Shown here: piece after piece, positions 39,763 to 48,642 of the stretch | Numbering within the stretch: the stretch's first letter is position 1 | How the letters are laid out: every line of letters starts with the position of its first letter | Source: JABDIP01 sp965237625 | Lineage (GTDB): Bacteria; Pseudomonadota; Alphaproteobacteria; DSM-16000; Inquilinaceae | Assembly (NCBI GenBank): GCA_965237625.1 | Contig: CBDEGD010000023.1 | Location: 1 to 64,000, forward strand | Reading direction: 5' to 3' | Length of the DNA stretch: 64,000 bases | Program-made: the position numbers and the translations under genes | Notes under the pieces: generated by a model | What the model saw: only the letters and a program-made list of their open reading frames with translations | The model's database searches: none | Told to the model about the DNA's origin: nothing

Positions 39763-40247
39763 TGACCGAGACACCGAGTGCCACCGCCTTGCCGCCGATC
39801 CTGAAAACCATTGAGGTTGAGCGCTCACTGGACGACGCATTCCGGCTGTTCACCGCTGAGTTCGTGCAATGGTGGCCGAAGGCGAGCCATTCGGTGGGCG
39901 GCGCGGACACAGAATGGTGCGGCATCGAGGGGCGGGTCGGCGGCCGCGTCAGCGAGCGAACGAATTCCGGGGATGAGCATGTCTGGGGCACGGTGACGGC
40001 TTGGCAACCGCCACATCGGGTCGCCTTCACTTGGCATCCCGGCCAGCCGGCCGACCCGCATACGGAGGTCGAGATCCGGTTCAGCGAAATCGCAGGGAAT
40101 CGCACGCGGGTCGAACTGGAACATCGGAATTGGGAGGCGGCCGGCGATCGCGCCGCCGCCGTGCACAAGAACTATGTCGCCGGCTGGGATATCGTCTTCG
40201 GTAAGCATTTCAGCGGGTTCGCCGGGGTCGGTCCTTCGAGCGGTTGA
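39762..40247 (+). CDS. SRPBCC (AHSA1-like) domain protein
   Basis: The ATG 39762 overlaps the ArsR stop. The 161-residue protein has the AHSA1/START-like fold: IEVERSLDDAFRLFTAEFVQ, WWPKASHSVGG, VWGTVTAWQPPHRVAFTWHP and VEIRFSEIAGNRTRVELEHR. Proteins of this family bind hydrophobic ligands in a deep cavity. The ArsR-SRPBCC pair is a common two-gene unit in which the regulator controls the ligand-binding protein. The ligand is unknown. Confidence 0.88.
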   Translation: MTETPSATALPPILKTIEVERSLDDAFRLFTAEFVQWWPKASHSVGGADTEWCGIEGRVGGRVSERTNSGDEHVWGTVTAWQPPHRVAFTWHPGQPADPHTEVEIRFSEIAGNRTRVELEHRNWEAAGDRAAAVHKNYVAGWDIVFGKHFSGFAGVGPSSG

Positions 40248-40337
40248 GCTGGTTCGCCTTCTCAGGTGCTCTGACTGCCCCCTTACGATGGTCGGCGAGA
40301 TATGGCGGTCAGTGCTCGCCACTCTCATCACGCCGGC

Positions 40338-41525
40338 CTAATCCGGCCAGGCCAGCAACCTTTTCATGCGCTCCCGGCGATTGCTGGCGGCGACCGGCGG
40401 GGGGCCGGCATCCATGGCCGCTTCCAGGCGATCGGCGACGATCTCGGCCTCGCCAGGATGCAAATTGCACGGGTCGAGGTAGAAATAGCCGTGCTCCACC
40501 TCATGGTCGCGTACGATCACCGGCGGGTCGCCGGCCGCTAGCGCCGCCGCAAGCGCCGCCGCATCGAAACCGGCAGTGGCGGGATCGACATGCAGGCGCA
40601 GCCGGTCGAGCGGGTTGTCGGTCGGGTCCGGCACGATCTCGGCACGTAGTCCGGCCCGGCCTGCCAGGCGGTCGCTCCACAGGGTGAGATATCCGGTCTC
40701 CCGCTCGCGCACCGCCGCATGATCGCGGGCCTCCCAGGCCTCAAGCGTGGCGATGGCGCCGACGATGCCCTCCTTGCCGACCTTCATGCCGCGACCGATG
40801 CCGTGATTCTGCAGATAGGCCGCGCGGACCAGTTCCTTGGTCCCGCAGATCAGCCCGGCCGTCGGCCCGCCGAGGAATTTGTGCGCGCTGTACACCACCA
40901 GATCGGCGCCGGCCGCCAGGAAGCCGCGCAGATCGTACTCCGACGCCGCGTCGACGATCACCGGCACACCACGCTCATGGCAGATCTCGACGAACTCCGG
41001 CAGCGCGATCTGGCCGTAGTCGACGCAATGGTGCGAGACCGCATATACCGCCGCCGCGCTGCGTTCGTTCAGACTGCCGGCCAACTGGTAGGGTCTGGCG
41101 TCGGTCGCCTGGCCAACCGGCACCACCCGCGCGCCGGCCAGCCGGATCGACTGCTCGACAGGGGCGCCGTAATTCACCATATGGCCGGCCTGGATCACCA
41201 CCTCGTCCTTCATCCCTGCCGTGTCGGGCAGTTGCTCGATGCGCGCCAGATCGGCGCCCGTGATGCACCCGGCCGTGGACAAGGTGATCCCGGCCGAGGC
41301 GCTGGCCGTGACCATCCCAGCCTCCGAACCGGTCAGCCGGGCGATCACAGCACTCGCCTTGCGCTGTACATCGTCGATCTCGACAAAGAACGGCAGGATA
41401 CTCGCAACCGCCTCGACGGCGCGCGGTACGCAGATCGATGCGCCCAGCGCGGTCATCGTGCCGGAAACGTTGATCACCGGGCGCAGTCCGAGGGGCTGGC
41501 GCGGGTCCGATCGCTCGTTCGACAT
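40338..41525 (-). CDS. SelA-like / aminotransferase class V-fold PLP enzyme
   Basis: The 395-residue protein begins LGLRPVINVSGTMTALGASI, the usual opening of SelA/DgaE-like PLP enzymes. Motifs follow: GMVTASASAGITLSTAGCIT (cofactor phosphate cup), VDAASEYDLRGFLAAGADLV with the Asp facing the pyridine, and the Schiff-base Lys in VVYSAHKFLGGPTAGLICG. The last gene of an ABC-importer cluster, it probably acts on the imported amino acid, for example as a lyase or ammonia-lyase. Selenocysteine synthase itself is unlikely because no selB or tRNA-Sec is nearby. The substrate cannot be read from sequence. Confidence 0.8.
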   Translation of the reverse strand: MSNERSDPRQPLGLRPVINVSGTMTALGASICVPRAVEAVASILPFFVEIDDVQRKASAVIARLTGSEAGMVTASASAGITLSTAGCITGADLARIEQLPDTAGMKDEVVIQAGHMVNYGAPVEQSIRLAGARVVPVGQATDARPYQLAGSLNERSAAAVYAVSHHCVDYGQIALPEFVEICHERGVPVIVDAASEYDLRGFLAAGADLVVYSAHKFLGGPTAGLICGTKELVRAAYLQNHGIGRGMKVGKEGIVGAIATLEAWEARDHAAVRERETGYLTLWSDRLAGRAGLRAEIVPDPTDNPLDRLRLHVDPATAGFDAAALAAALAAGDPPVIVRDHEVEHGYFYLDPCNLHPGEAEIVADRLEAAMDAGPPPVAASNRRERMKRLLAWPD

Positions 41526-41552
41526 GGGCGGGAGCCTCTCAGTCGCTATGGT

Positions 41553-42329
41553 TCATTCGGCGTTGAGCCGGGACAGGAAGGTCTGCAGGCGTTCGTGCTC
41601 CGGGTTCACCAGCACGATCTTGGGATCGCCGGAGACCAGGATACGCCCGCTCTCCATGAACACCACCCGGTCGCTGACCTCCTGGGCGAAACGCATCTCA
41701 TGGGTCACCACGATCATGGTCATGCCCTCGGCGACGAGCTGGCGCACAACCGCCAGCACTTCGCCGACAAGTTCCGGATCGAGCGCCGAGGTGATCTCGT
41801 CGAGCAACAGCACCTTGGGGTTCATCGCCACGGCGCGGGCGATGCCGACCCGTTGCTGCTGTCCCCCGGACAACTGCGCCGGCAGGGCGTCGAACTTGTC
41901 GCCAAGCCCGACCTTCGCCAGCCAGCTCTCCGCGATCGGACGTGCCTTGCCACTGGCCATACCACGCACCTTGACCAAGCCGAGCAGGACGTTCTCGATC
42001 GCCGACAGATGCGGGAACAGATTGAAGAGCTGGAACACCATGCCGATATCGGCGCGGATCGCCGCCAGCTCGCGTTCGCCGCGCCGGCGGCGTCCGTTGC
42101 CGGCCTCGCGATAGCCGACCTCCTGGCCATCGACCCTGATGCTGCCGGCATCGTAGGTCTCCAGCAGGTTGATACAGCGCAGCAGGGTGGTCTTGCCGCC
42201 GCCGGACGGGCCGATGATCGACACCACCTCGCCGCGGCGGACCACAAGATCGACGCCGTCGAGCACGGTCAGGGACCCGAAGCGTTTTTCCACCCCGGCG
42301 ATTTCGACGATGGCCTGGCGGTCGCTCAC
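41553..42329 (-). CDS. Amino-acid ABC transporter ATP-binding protein
   Basis: The start is taken as GTG 42329, four bases after the permease stop; a longer frame overlaps the permease. The 258-residue protein has Walker A GPSGGGKTTLLRCINLLE, the Q-loop in IGMVFQLFNLFPH, the signature LSGGQQQRVGIARAVA, Walker B VLLLDEITSALDPE and the H-loop VVTHEMRFAQE. The LFPHLSAIENVLLG and T-Sal-DPElvgEVL features are of the polar amino acid (GlnQ/HisP) type. It energises the two permeases upstream. Confidence 0.95.
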   Translation of the reverse strand: MSDRQAIVEIAGVEKRFGSLTVLDGVDLVVRRGEVVSIIGPSGGGKTTLLRCINLLETYDAGSIRVDGQEVGYREAGNGRRRRGERELAAIRADIGMVFQLFNLFPHLSAIENVLLGLVKVRGMASGKARPIAESWLAKVGLGDKFDALPAQLSGGQQQRVGIARAVAMNPKVLLLDEITSALDPELVGEVLAVVRQLVAEGMTMIVVTHEMRFAQEVSDRVVFMESGRILVSGDPKIVLVNPEHERLQTFLSRLNAE

Positions 42330-42333
42330 TGAC

Positions 42334-42981
42334 TCACTCCCGGACAAAGGAATACCGCACCTCAAGCCGGCGGCTGAGGGTCGACAGGGAATAGTTGATG
42401 GCGAAATAGATCAGCGCGCCCAGCACATAGAGCGGCATCGGCTCGTAGATCCGCCCGATCACCTGCTGCACCGCCAGCATCAGATCGACCACGCCGATCA
42501 ACGACACCAGCGCGCTGCCCTTCACCGCATCGGTCACCGCGTTGATCCAGGGCGGCAGGAACCGGCGGATCGCCTGCGGGAAGATCACATAGACCATGCG
42601 CTGCCAGAAGGTCAGCCCGATCGCCTTGCCGGCCTCGGTCTGGCCCTGGTGGATCGATTGCAGCGCGCCACGGACGATCTCGATCACATGGGCGGTCATG
42701 AAGGCCGACAGGGCGGCGACGGCGGCCCAGAAATTATCGAGGTCGATGCCGAATGCCGGCAGGCCGTAATAAACGAAGAAGATCAGCACCAGGACCGGAA
42801 TGCCGCGGATGAAATCGCTGAAGCCGCGTACCAGCCACGCCACCGGCCACGGCCCATAGGTCACCCCGACCCCCATCGCCAGACCGAAGACCAGCGATAG
42901 CACCACCACCAGGACCGACACCTCCAGCGTGACCAGCAGGCCCTCGCCCAGGAACGGCAGCGCATAGATGATTACTTCCAT
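42334..42981 (-). CDS. Amino-acid ABC transporter permease (second)
   Basis: The 215-residue membrane protein has five to six hydrophobic segments (LLVTLEVSVLVVVLSLVFGL at the start) and the EAA loop LQSIHQGQTEAGKAIGLTFW that docks on the ATPase. The VRGFSDFIRGIPVLVLIFFV segment is usual for HisM/GlnP permeases. It forms a pair with the next permease gene, three bases away. The C-terminus ends SRRLEVRYSFVRE. Confidence 0.94.
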   Translation of the reverse strand: MEVIIYALPFLGEGLLVTLEVSVLVVVLSLVFGLAMGVGVTYGPWPVAWLVRGFSDFIRGIPVLVLIFFVYYGLPAFGIDLDNFWAAVAALSAFMTAHVIEIVRGALQSIHQGQTEAGKAIGLTFWQRMVYVIFPQAIRRFLPPWINAVTDAVKGSALVSLIGVVDLMLAVQQVIGRIYEPMPLYVLGALIYFAINYSLSTLSRRLEVRYSFVRE

Positions 42982-42984
42982 CGG

Positions 42985-43698
42985 CTACCGTTTCAACTCA
43001 AGACGACGCTCGACCTGGCGCAGGCCGAGCAGGATGGCGTAGCCGGTCACCAGGTACATCGGCGTCACCACCATGTAGACCTCGATGATCCGGAAGGTGT
43101 TGAAGTTGATCCACTGGGCTCCGTAGGTCAGCTCCGGCACCGCGATCACCGAGGCGATCGAGGTGTCCTTGAACAGCGAGATGTAGGTGTTGCTGAGCGA
43201 CGGCATGACGATGCGGAACATGGTCGGCAGGCGGATATAGAGCAGGCGCTGGAACGGCGTCAGGCCGATCGCCTTGCCGGCATCGATAAGCCCCTTGGGC
43301 ACCGCGTCAAACCCGGCGCGGAACACCTCCACCAGATAGGCGCCGGAGTACACCGACAGTGTGATGATGAACGAGGTGGTGGGCCCGTAGGTGAACCCGC
43401 CGATCGTGGGCACACCGTAGAACAGCAGATAGACCAGCAGGATCAGCGGCACGTTGCGGATAAATTCCACATAGCCGGCAACCAAGAACCGCGCTGGCCG
43501 GTTCGGTCCGGTCGCCACCAGCGACAGCGCCAGCCCGATCACCATGCCGATCAGGATCGATACCAGAGCGAGCATGAGGCTCCACAACAGGCCCTCATAG
43601 AGCCGGTCGAAATGCCGCCAGATCAGGTTGAAGCTGAAATGATAGTCCAAGGCGTCGCCGCTCCCCCCGGCACCGGTATTCCGATGCCGCCAGAACAC
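42985..43698 (-). CDS. Amino-acid ABC transporter permease (first)
   Basis: The 237-residue protein has an N-terminal segment (FNLIWRHFDRLYEGLLWSLM) and the signature ARFLVAGYVEFIRNVPLILL with EAA loop AGFDAVPKGLIDAGKAIGLT. With the second permease it makes the transmembrane channel for the amino acid delivered by the periplasmic binding protein. The binding-protein gene lies upstream, 185 bases away, across two strong palindromes that may protect or shorten the message. Confidence 0.94.
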   Translation of the reverse strand: MFWRHRNTGAGGSGDALDYHFSFNLIWRHFDRLYEGLLWSLMLALVSILIGMVIGLALSLVATGPNRPARFLVAGYVEFIRNVPLILLVYLLFYGVPTIGGFTYGPTTSFIITLSVYSGAYLVEVFRAGFDAVPKGLIDAGKAIGLTPFQRLLYIRLPTMFRIVMPSLSNTYISLFKDTSIASVIAVPELTYGAQWINFNTFRIIEVYMVVTPMYLVTGYAILLGLRQVERRLELKR

Positions 43699-43772
43699 CC
43701 CTCGCCCGCCCGTCCCCGCGCCGGAACGAAGGGACGGAACAGAACGCCGGGGCTAGATCCGTTCCTAACCGC

Positions 43773-43875
43773 TAGATCGGGCTGATTTGAAGTCGACCCG
43801 ACTTCAAATCTGAACCCCGATCTATCTCAATATTCTTGAGGACGATTCAGAGATGAGGTCAATTGACCTCATCTC
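43773..43875. other. Two strong palindromes between the binding-protein and permease genes
   Basis: First: TAGATCGGG (43773-43781) with CCCGATCTA (43816-43824) enclosing GATTTGAAGTCG (43784-43795), ACC, and its complement (43799-43810), a long stem with an internal bulge. Second: a perfect 26-bp palindrome with no loop, arms 43850-43862 and 43863-43875. Neither has a U-tract on either strand. Such elements between a highly expressed binding protein and its permeases usually stabilise the first part of the message. Confidence 0.75.
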
Positions 43876-43883
43876 ATCGTGCT

Positions 43884-44756
43884 CTAGATGGCCGGGAAAC
43901 CGGGCTCGCGAGCCGGTGGCGTCTGGCCGAAATAATCGGCGAAGGCGCCATCGTAGATGGCGGTCTGATGGCCGTGCATCGCCACGTCGAAGGCGGTGTT
44001 CACATAGGCCAGCCAATCGGGATCCCCCTGCGGCACGGCGGCGCTGTACAGCATGCTGAACCAACGCTTGCCGGCGTCGAAATAACGATCCGGATTCTGC
44101 CGCACCAGCCAGCGCACGGTCGAGAGATCGACAGCAGCGCCATCGGCCCGGCCGGATTCCAGCGCCTGGATGACGTTCGCCTGGGTGTCGATCAGCAGCA
44201 CCTGGGCGTCCGGCAGCACGGCGTGCACCGATTGCTCGGCATCGACGTTCTGCAGGATCGAGATGCGGGCATCCGACCCGGCCGCCAACATCTGGTCGTG
44301 GGTCTTGATCTCCGCATCCGGGCTGGCCAGCAACGCGATGCCCTCGACGTAATAGGGCCGGGTGAACGCCACCAACTGGGCCCGGCCCGGGGTCACGGTC
44401 ATGAACTGGGCGACGATGTCGACCTTGCCGGTGATGATGTTGGGAATCCGGGCCGCCGGGTCCTGGCGGATGTATTCGACCTTGGTCTCGTCGTCGAACA
44501 GGCCTTTGGCGAGGATCTTCGCCATGGCGATATCCATGCCGACCAGCGCGCCATCCTCATCCTCGAAATGCCAGGGCGCGTTGGTGCTGCCGGTGCCGAC
44601 GATCAGATGACCGCGATCGATAACCTTGCGCAGCAGACTATCCGACGATGATTGCGCCGCCGCCTGCTTGGCGGTCAGCGTCACACCGGCGCCGGCGGCA
44701 ATACCGGCCACCGCCAGACCCATCCCGCCGGATTTCAGTAGATCACGTCGTTCCAT
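43884..44756 (-). CDS. Amino-acid ABC transporter substrate-binding protein, probable Tat substrate
   Basis: The ATG 44756 start gives 290 residues beginning MERRDLLKSGGMGLAVAGIA. The RRDLLK motif followed by a moderately hydrophobic segment and a site near AKQAAAQ suggests export by the Tat pathway. The mature part has the type-2 periplasmic fold of the GlnH/HisJ family: VIDRGHLIVGTGSTNAPWHF, GALVGMDIAMAKILAKGLFD, PAARIPNIITGKVDIVAQFM, TVTPGRAQLVAFTRPYYVEG. It delivers the substrate to the permeases downstream. The substrate is unknown; the neighbouring enzymes point to an unusual or D-amino acid. Confidence 0.92.
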   Translation of the reverse strand: MERRDLLKSGGMGLAVAGIAAGAGVTLTAKQAAAQSSSDSLLRKVIDRGHLIVGTGSTNAPWHFEDEDGALVGMDIAMAKILAKGLFDDETKVEYIRQDPAARIPNIITGKVDIVAQFMTVTPGRAQLVAFTRPYYVEGIALLASPDAEIKTHDQMLAAGSDARISILQNVDAEQSVHAVLPDAQVLLIDTQANVIQALESGRADGAAVDLSTVRWLVRQNPDRYFDAGKRWFSMLYSAAVPQGDPDWLAYVNTAFDVAMHGHQTAIYDGAFADYFGQTPPAREPGFPAI

Positions 44757-45021
44757 CGTTATTCCCTCCCGTTGAATGCCGGCAGCCGGCATGCCTCCCA
44801 GCCACCCGGCGCGAAAACCCCATGGTCCGCGTCGGCGCCCGACGAGTTCTCAACCGATCATTCGCCGTAATGCGCTGCTGCCGGAAATAAGGTTACCAGC
44901 GCCGTCGGGATCGGGAAACCATGTTGCGGGCATAACAGCCCGCCAAAGCAGCACCACAACAGTTATCCGTCCGACGGACTGCTGATATAGTCCGCCCCTT
45001 CATTTCATTGAGGAGCAGACC

Positions 45022-46080
45022 ATGCGGGTCGACGATTTGGAAACCCCCTGCATTGTGATCGATCTCGACCGGGTCGAACGCAATCTGAAACGGCTGCAGG
45101 AGTATTGCGACGCCCACGGAATCGCCAACCGACCCCATATCAAGACCCACAAGATCCCGGAATTCGCCAAGCGGCAAGTCGTTTTGGGCGCCAAGGGCAT
45201 CGCCTGTCAGAAACTGGGCGAGGCCGAGGTGATGGCCGATGCCGGGCTGGACGACATCCTCATTCCCTACAATCTGGTCGGGGTCCAGAAGCTGCGCCGC
45301 GCGGTGGCGCTGGCCCAGCGCATATCGCTTTCGCTGACCTGCGACAGTATCCAGACAGCCGAGGGCCTGTCTGAAGCCTTCGAGGCCGCTGGCCTGTCGG
45401 TGAAGCTGCTTGTTGAATGCGATACCGGGGCCAAGCGCTGCGGCGTGCAGAGCCCGGCGGAGGCAGTGGCGCTGGCGCGCCGGATCGACTCCCTCTCCGG
45501 CACCGCCTTCACCGGGCTGATGACCTATCCGCCGCCGGGCGGGCAGCCGGCGGTGCAAGCCTTCCTGGCCGAGGCTATTGCGGAATGCGGTGCCGCCGGG
45601 CTGGAGGTGCCGGTGGTCAGCGGCGGCGGCTCGCCGGATATGTGGACCGCCCATACGGTCACGGCGGCCACGGAACACCGCGCCGGCACCTACATCTACT
45701 ACGACCGCTCGCAGGTGGAGTTCGGGGCGGCCAGCCTGGACGATTGCGCCATGCGGATCCGCGCCACCGTGGTCAGCCGGCCGACCGCCGACCGGGTGAT
45801 CGTCGATTCAGGCTCGAAGACGCTGTCCTCCGACGTCATGAACATCACCGGACATGGGACGATCCTGGAATACCCGAATGCCCGGCTCTACCAGATGAGC
45901 GAGGAGCACGGAAACCTGGATTTCTCGGACGAGAGCGGCCGTCCTGCGATCGGCGAGATCCTTACGATCATTCCCAACCACGCCTGCGCGGTGACGAATC
46001 TGCACAATGTCGTGCATGGCGTCATCGGCGATCAGGTCGAGCGCAGCTATCCCGTCGCGGCGCGGGGGCTGGTGGCCTGA
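45022..46080 (+). CDS. D-threonine aldolase / D-serine dehydratase-like PLP enzyme
   Basis: The ATG follows TTGAGGAGCAGACC, a good ribosome site. The 352-residue enzyme starts MRVDDLETPCIVIDLDRVER and has the fold type III PLP Lys in NRPHIKTHKIPEFAK, and the C-terminal metal-site motif PNHACAVTN (His and Cys). This family (DSD1, D-threonine aldolase, 3-hydroxy-D-aspartate aldolase) cleaves or dehydrates D-3-hydroxyamino acids. It is divergent from the ABC importer genes across a 265-bp gap, so the shared region probably controls both. The exact activity is not decidable here. Confidence 0.88.
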   Translation: MRVDDLETPCIVIDLDRVERNLKRLQEYCDAHGIANRPHIKTHKIPEFAKRQVVLGAKGIACQKLGEAEVMADAGLDDILIPYNLVGVQKLRRAVALAQRISLSLTCDSIQTAEGLSEAFEAAGLSVKLLVECDTGAKRCGVQSPAEAVALARRIDSLSGTAFTGLMTYPPPGGQPAVQAFLAEAIAECGAAGLEVPVVSGGGSPDMWTAHTVTAATEHRAGTYIYYDRSQVEFGAASLDDCAMRIRATVVSRPTADRVIVDSGSKTLSSDVMNITGHGTILEYPNARLYQMSEEHGNLDFSDESGRPAIGEILTIIPNHACAVTNLHNVVHGVIGDQVERSYPVAARGLVA

Positions 46081-46235
46081 TACGCGCTATGCCCCCTCTC
46101 CCCTTGTGGGAGAGGGTTGCGAAGGCTTGGCGAGGCCAATTGCCGAGCCCTAGCCGAAGCTGGGTGAGGGGTATTTTCTCGGCCTAGGACGTGCATGACA
46201 GAGTTTCCGCGGCATCCGCCGCGAGCCCCCTCATA

Positions 46236-47392
46236 CCAGCGGTGGAAGGTTCTGACTCTCAGGGGATTCCTTTTCGTGGCGGGATGTGATTCAAGTGTGA
46301 CGAGGGAGACTCGCCATGCCATCGACCGTTGCACTCCGAGACGACTATGACGCCGCCGAACTGCGCACTCTGGCCAAGCGCAGCCGGGACCCGCGCCAGA
46401 TCCGGCGGCTGTTGGCAATAGCGGCGGTCTATGCCGGCATGAGCCGGGCGGCGGCGGCTCAGGTCGGTGGCATGGACCGGCAAACGCTCAGGGACTGGGC
46501 GCATCGTTTCAATGCGGAAGGTCCCGAGGGCCTGACGGACCGTGCACGTGCCGGCCGGCCGCGCCATCTCAGCGACGCTCAGATGGCGGCCTTGGCCGAG
46601 ATCGTGGAGACCGGCCCCGATCTGGCGACAGACGGGGTCGTACGCTGGCGGCGGATCGACCTGAAGCGTGTGATCGAGGAACGCTTTGGCGTCGTCAGCG
46701 CCGAGCGGACGGTCACCGACCTGCTTGCCAGGCTGTCCTTCTCCTACATCAGCGGCCGGCCGCAGCATCCGCTCCAAGATCAGCGCGTGCTCGATGGGTT
46801 TAAAAAAACTTCCCGCGCACGCTCGCCGCGCACATAGGCCATCTGCCCAAAGGCAAGCGCGTCGAGATTTGGTTCCAGGACGAGGCCAGGCTCGGCCAGA
46901 AGAATGGCCGCGTCCGGATCTGGGCGAAGAAGGGAAGCCGCCCGCGCCTGCCCGCCGACCAGCGCTACGAGAACGCCTATCTGTTCGGCGCCATCTGTCC
47001 CCGGCTTGGCAAGGGCGCCGCCCTCATGCTGCCCATGGCCAACACGGCCGCCATGCAAATGCATCTCGACGAGATTAGCCGAAACGTCGCCGCCAAGGCC
47101 CATGCCGTCATCCTCATGGACCGCGCCGGATGGCACAGCACCGATAAGCTCAAGGTCCCGAAGAACCTCACCATCATCCTGCTGCCGCCCCGCTCGCCAG
47201 AACTCAACCCGGTCGAGAACATCTGGCAGTACCTCCGCCAGAACTGGCTCTCCAACCGCGTCTTCGAGACCTACGACGCCATCCTTGATGTCGGCTGCGA
47301 GGCCTGGAACAAGCTCCTCGCCCAGCCCGAAACCATTATGTCCATCGGAATGAGGGACTGGGCGCATGGCGGTCAGTAGTTATTGCCGTTGG
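46236..47392 (+). mobile_element. IS630-family insertion sequence flanked by TA
   Basis: The element lies between TA dinucleotides at 46234-46235 and 47393-47394, the target duplication typical of IS630/Tc1-like transposition. The ends are imperfect inverted repeats: left CCAGCGGTGGAAGGTTCTGA and right, read inward, CCAACGGCAATAACTACTGA. It carries one transposase gene read through a -1 frameshift. It has landed inside the palindromic repeat between an aldolase-like gene and ilvC and breaks no protein gene. Confidence 0.85.
46316..47379 (+). CDS. IS630-family transposase, orfA-orfB joined by -1 frameshift
   Basis: OrfA (46316 to a TAG at 46835-46837) has the N-terminal helix-turn-helix (IAAVYAGMSRAAAAQVGGMD) and ends soon after TTT AAA AAA ACT. 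Slipping back one base in the A7 run (46802-46808) continues in orfB without a stop to 47379, giving about 354 residues. The catalytic DDE triad is intact: WFQDEARLGQ, VILMDRAGWHS and PELNPVENIW. Two-frame transposases with an A-run are usual in this family, so this is probably functional rather than broken. Confidence 0.87.
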
Positions 47393-47461
47393 TATCACCC
47401 GCCACGCTTCGCGTGCCGACCTCTCCCACAAGGGGAGAGGTGACCTATCTTGCGAACTGCT

Positions 47462-48481
47462 CTAGTTCTTCTCTTTGTCGACCAGCTTGTTGGCGCCGAT
47501 CCAGGGCATCATGGCGCGCAGCTTCTCGCCGACCTGCTCGATCTCGTGCTCGGCGGAGCGGCGGCGGGTGGCCTTGAAGCTGGTCTGGCCGACCCGGTTC
47601 TCCAGCATCCAGTCGCGGGTGAATTTGCCGGTCTGGATCTCGTTGAGGATCCGCTTCATCTCCGCCTTGGTCTCGTCGGTGACGATCCTCGGCCCGCGGG
47701 TGTAATCGCCGTATTCCGCGGTGTTGGAGATCGAGTAGCGCATGTTGGCGATGCCGCCCTCATAGATCAGGTCGACGATCAGCTTGACCTCGTGCAGACA
47801 CTCGAAATAGGCCATCTCCGGCGCGTAGCCGGCCTCGACCAGGGTTTCGAACCCGGCCTGAATCAGCGCCGTCAGACCGCCGCACAACACCACCTGCTCG
47901 CCGAACAGATCGGTTTCGCACTCTTCCTTGAAGGTGGTCTCGATGATGCCCGAACGGCCGCCGCCGATGGCGCAGGCATAGGACAGGCCGACATCGAAGG
48001 CGGAACCGCTGGCATTCTGGTCGACGGCGATCAGGCAGGGCACGCCGCCGCCCTTCTCGTATTCCGAACGCACCGTGTGGCCGGGGCCCTTGGGCGCGAC
48101 CATGAAGACATCGATCTCCTTGGACGGCTCGATCAGATTGAAATGCACATTGAGGCCATGAGCGAAGGCGACAGCCGCGCCATCCTTCAAATTCGGGCCG
48201 ATATGATCGTTGTAGATCTCGCCTTGCAACTCGTCCGGCGCGCACATCATGACCACATCGGCCCAGGCCGCAGCATCGGCCGGGCTCATCACCTCGAAGC
48301 CGGCGGCTTCTGCCTTCTTCACCGTGGCGGAGCTCGGACGCAGCGCAACACGCACCTCCTTCACGCCGCTGTCGCGCAGATTGGCGGCATGGGCGTGGCC
48401 CTGGCTGCCATAGCCTACGATCACGACTTTCTTGGTCTTGATCAAATTCACATCGGCGTCGCGATCGTAATATACGCGCAT
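47462..48481 (-). CDS. ilvC: Ketol-acid reductoisomerase
   Basis: The ATG 48481 start (MRVYYDRDADVNLIKTKKVV) has an AAGGGA site; the listed longer frame is non-coding. The 339-residue class I enzyme has the NADPH site VVIVGYGSQGHAHAANLRDS, with the usual Arg and Ser residues for phosphate in RVALRPSSATVKKA, and Mg-binding acidic residues in LFGEQVVLCGGLT and EVKLIVDLIYEGG. It converts acetolactate to dihydroxyisovalerate in valine, leucine and isoleucine synthesis. It lies downstream of ilvB and ilvN but beyond three membrane-protein genes. Confidence 0.97.
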   Translation of the reverse strand: MRVYYDRDADVNLIKTKKVVIVGYGSQGHAHAANLRDSGVKEVRVALRPSSATVKKAEAAGFEVMSPADAAAWADVVMMCAPDELQGEIYNDHIGPNLKDGAAVAFAHGLNVHFNLIEPSKEIDVFMVAPKGPGHTVRSEYEKGGGVPCLIAVDQNASGSAFDVGLSYACAIGGGRSGIIETTFKEECETDLFGEQVVLCGGLTALIQAGFETLVEAGYAPEMAYFECLHEVKLIVDLIYEGGIANMRYSISNTAEYGDYTRGPRIVTDETKAEMKRILNEIQTGKFTRDWMLENRVGQTSFKATRRRSAEHEIEQVGEKLRAMMPWIGANKLVDKEKN

Positions 48482-48642
48482 GGTGGACAATCCCTTTCTT
48501 GTTGGCCTGATTTTTTCTCGTTTCTTGGCCCGTCCGCCGCGCCGGCAGGTCGGGGGAGCAGTCCATAGCATTTCGCGCGCCGGGAATCCAAGCATCGGGT
48601 GCGGGTCCGGGCTCTTTCCGACCCCAACGACATCGCATCCGG

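Larger units (their letters stand above)
46095..47440. repeat. Second copy of the 190-bp palindromic-ended repeat, split by IS630
   Basis: The left end (46095-46115) and right end (47420-47440) are exact reverse complements over 21 bases, each itself a hairpin. Without the 1,157-bp IS and one TA, the unit is about 187 bp, matching the copy at 29991-30184 (about 194 bp) in layout, including internal gggtgagggg and gcgagccccctca. The insertion is therefore younger than the repeat. Confidence 0.75.

Noticed and set aside
40338..41525. Selenocysteine synthase (SelA)
   Set aside because: There is no selB, selD or tRNA-Sec in the window, and the neighbours are an amino-acid importer; a SelA-like amino-acid enzyme fits better.
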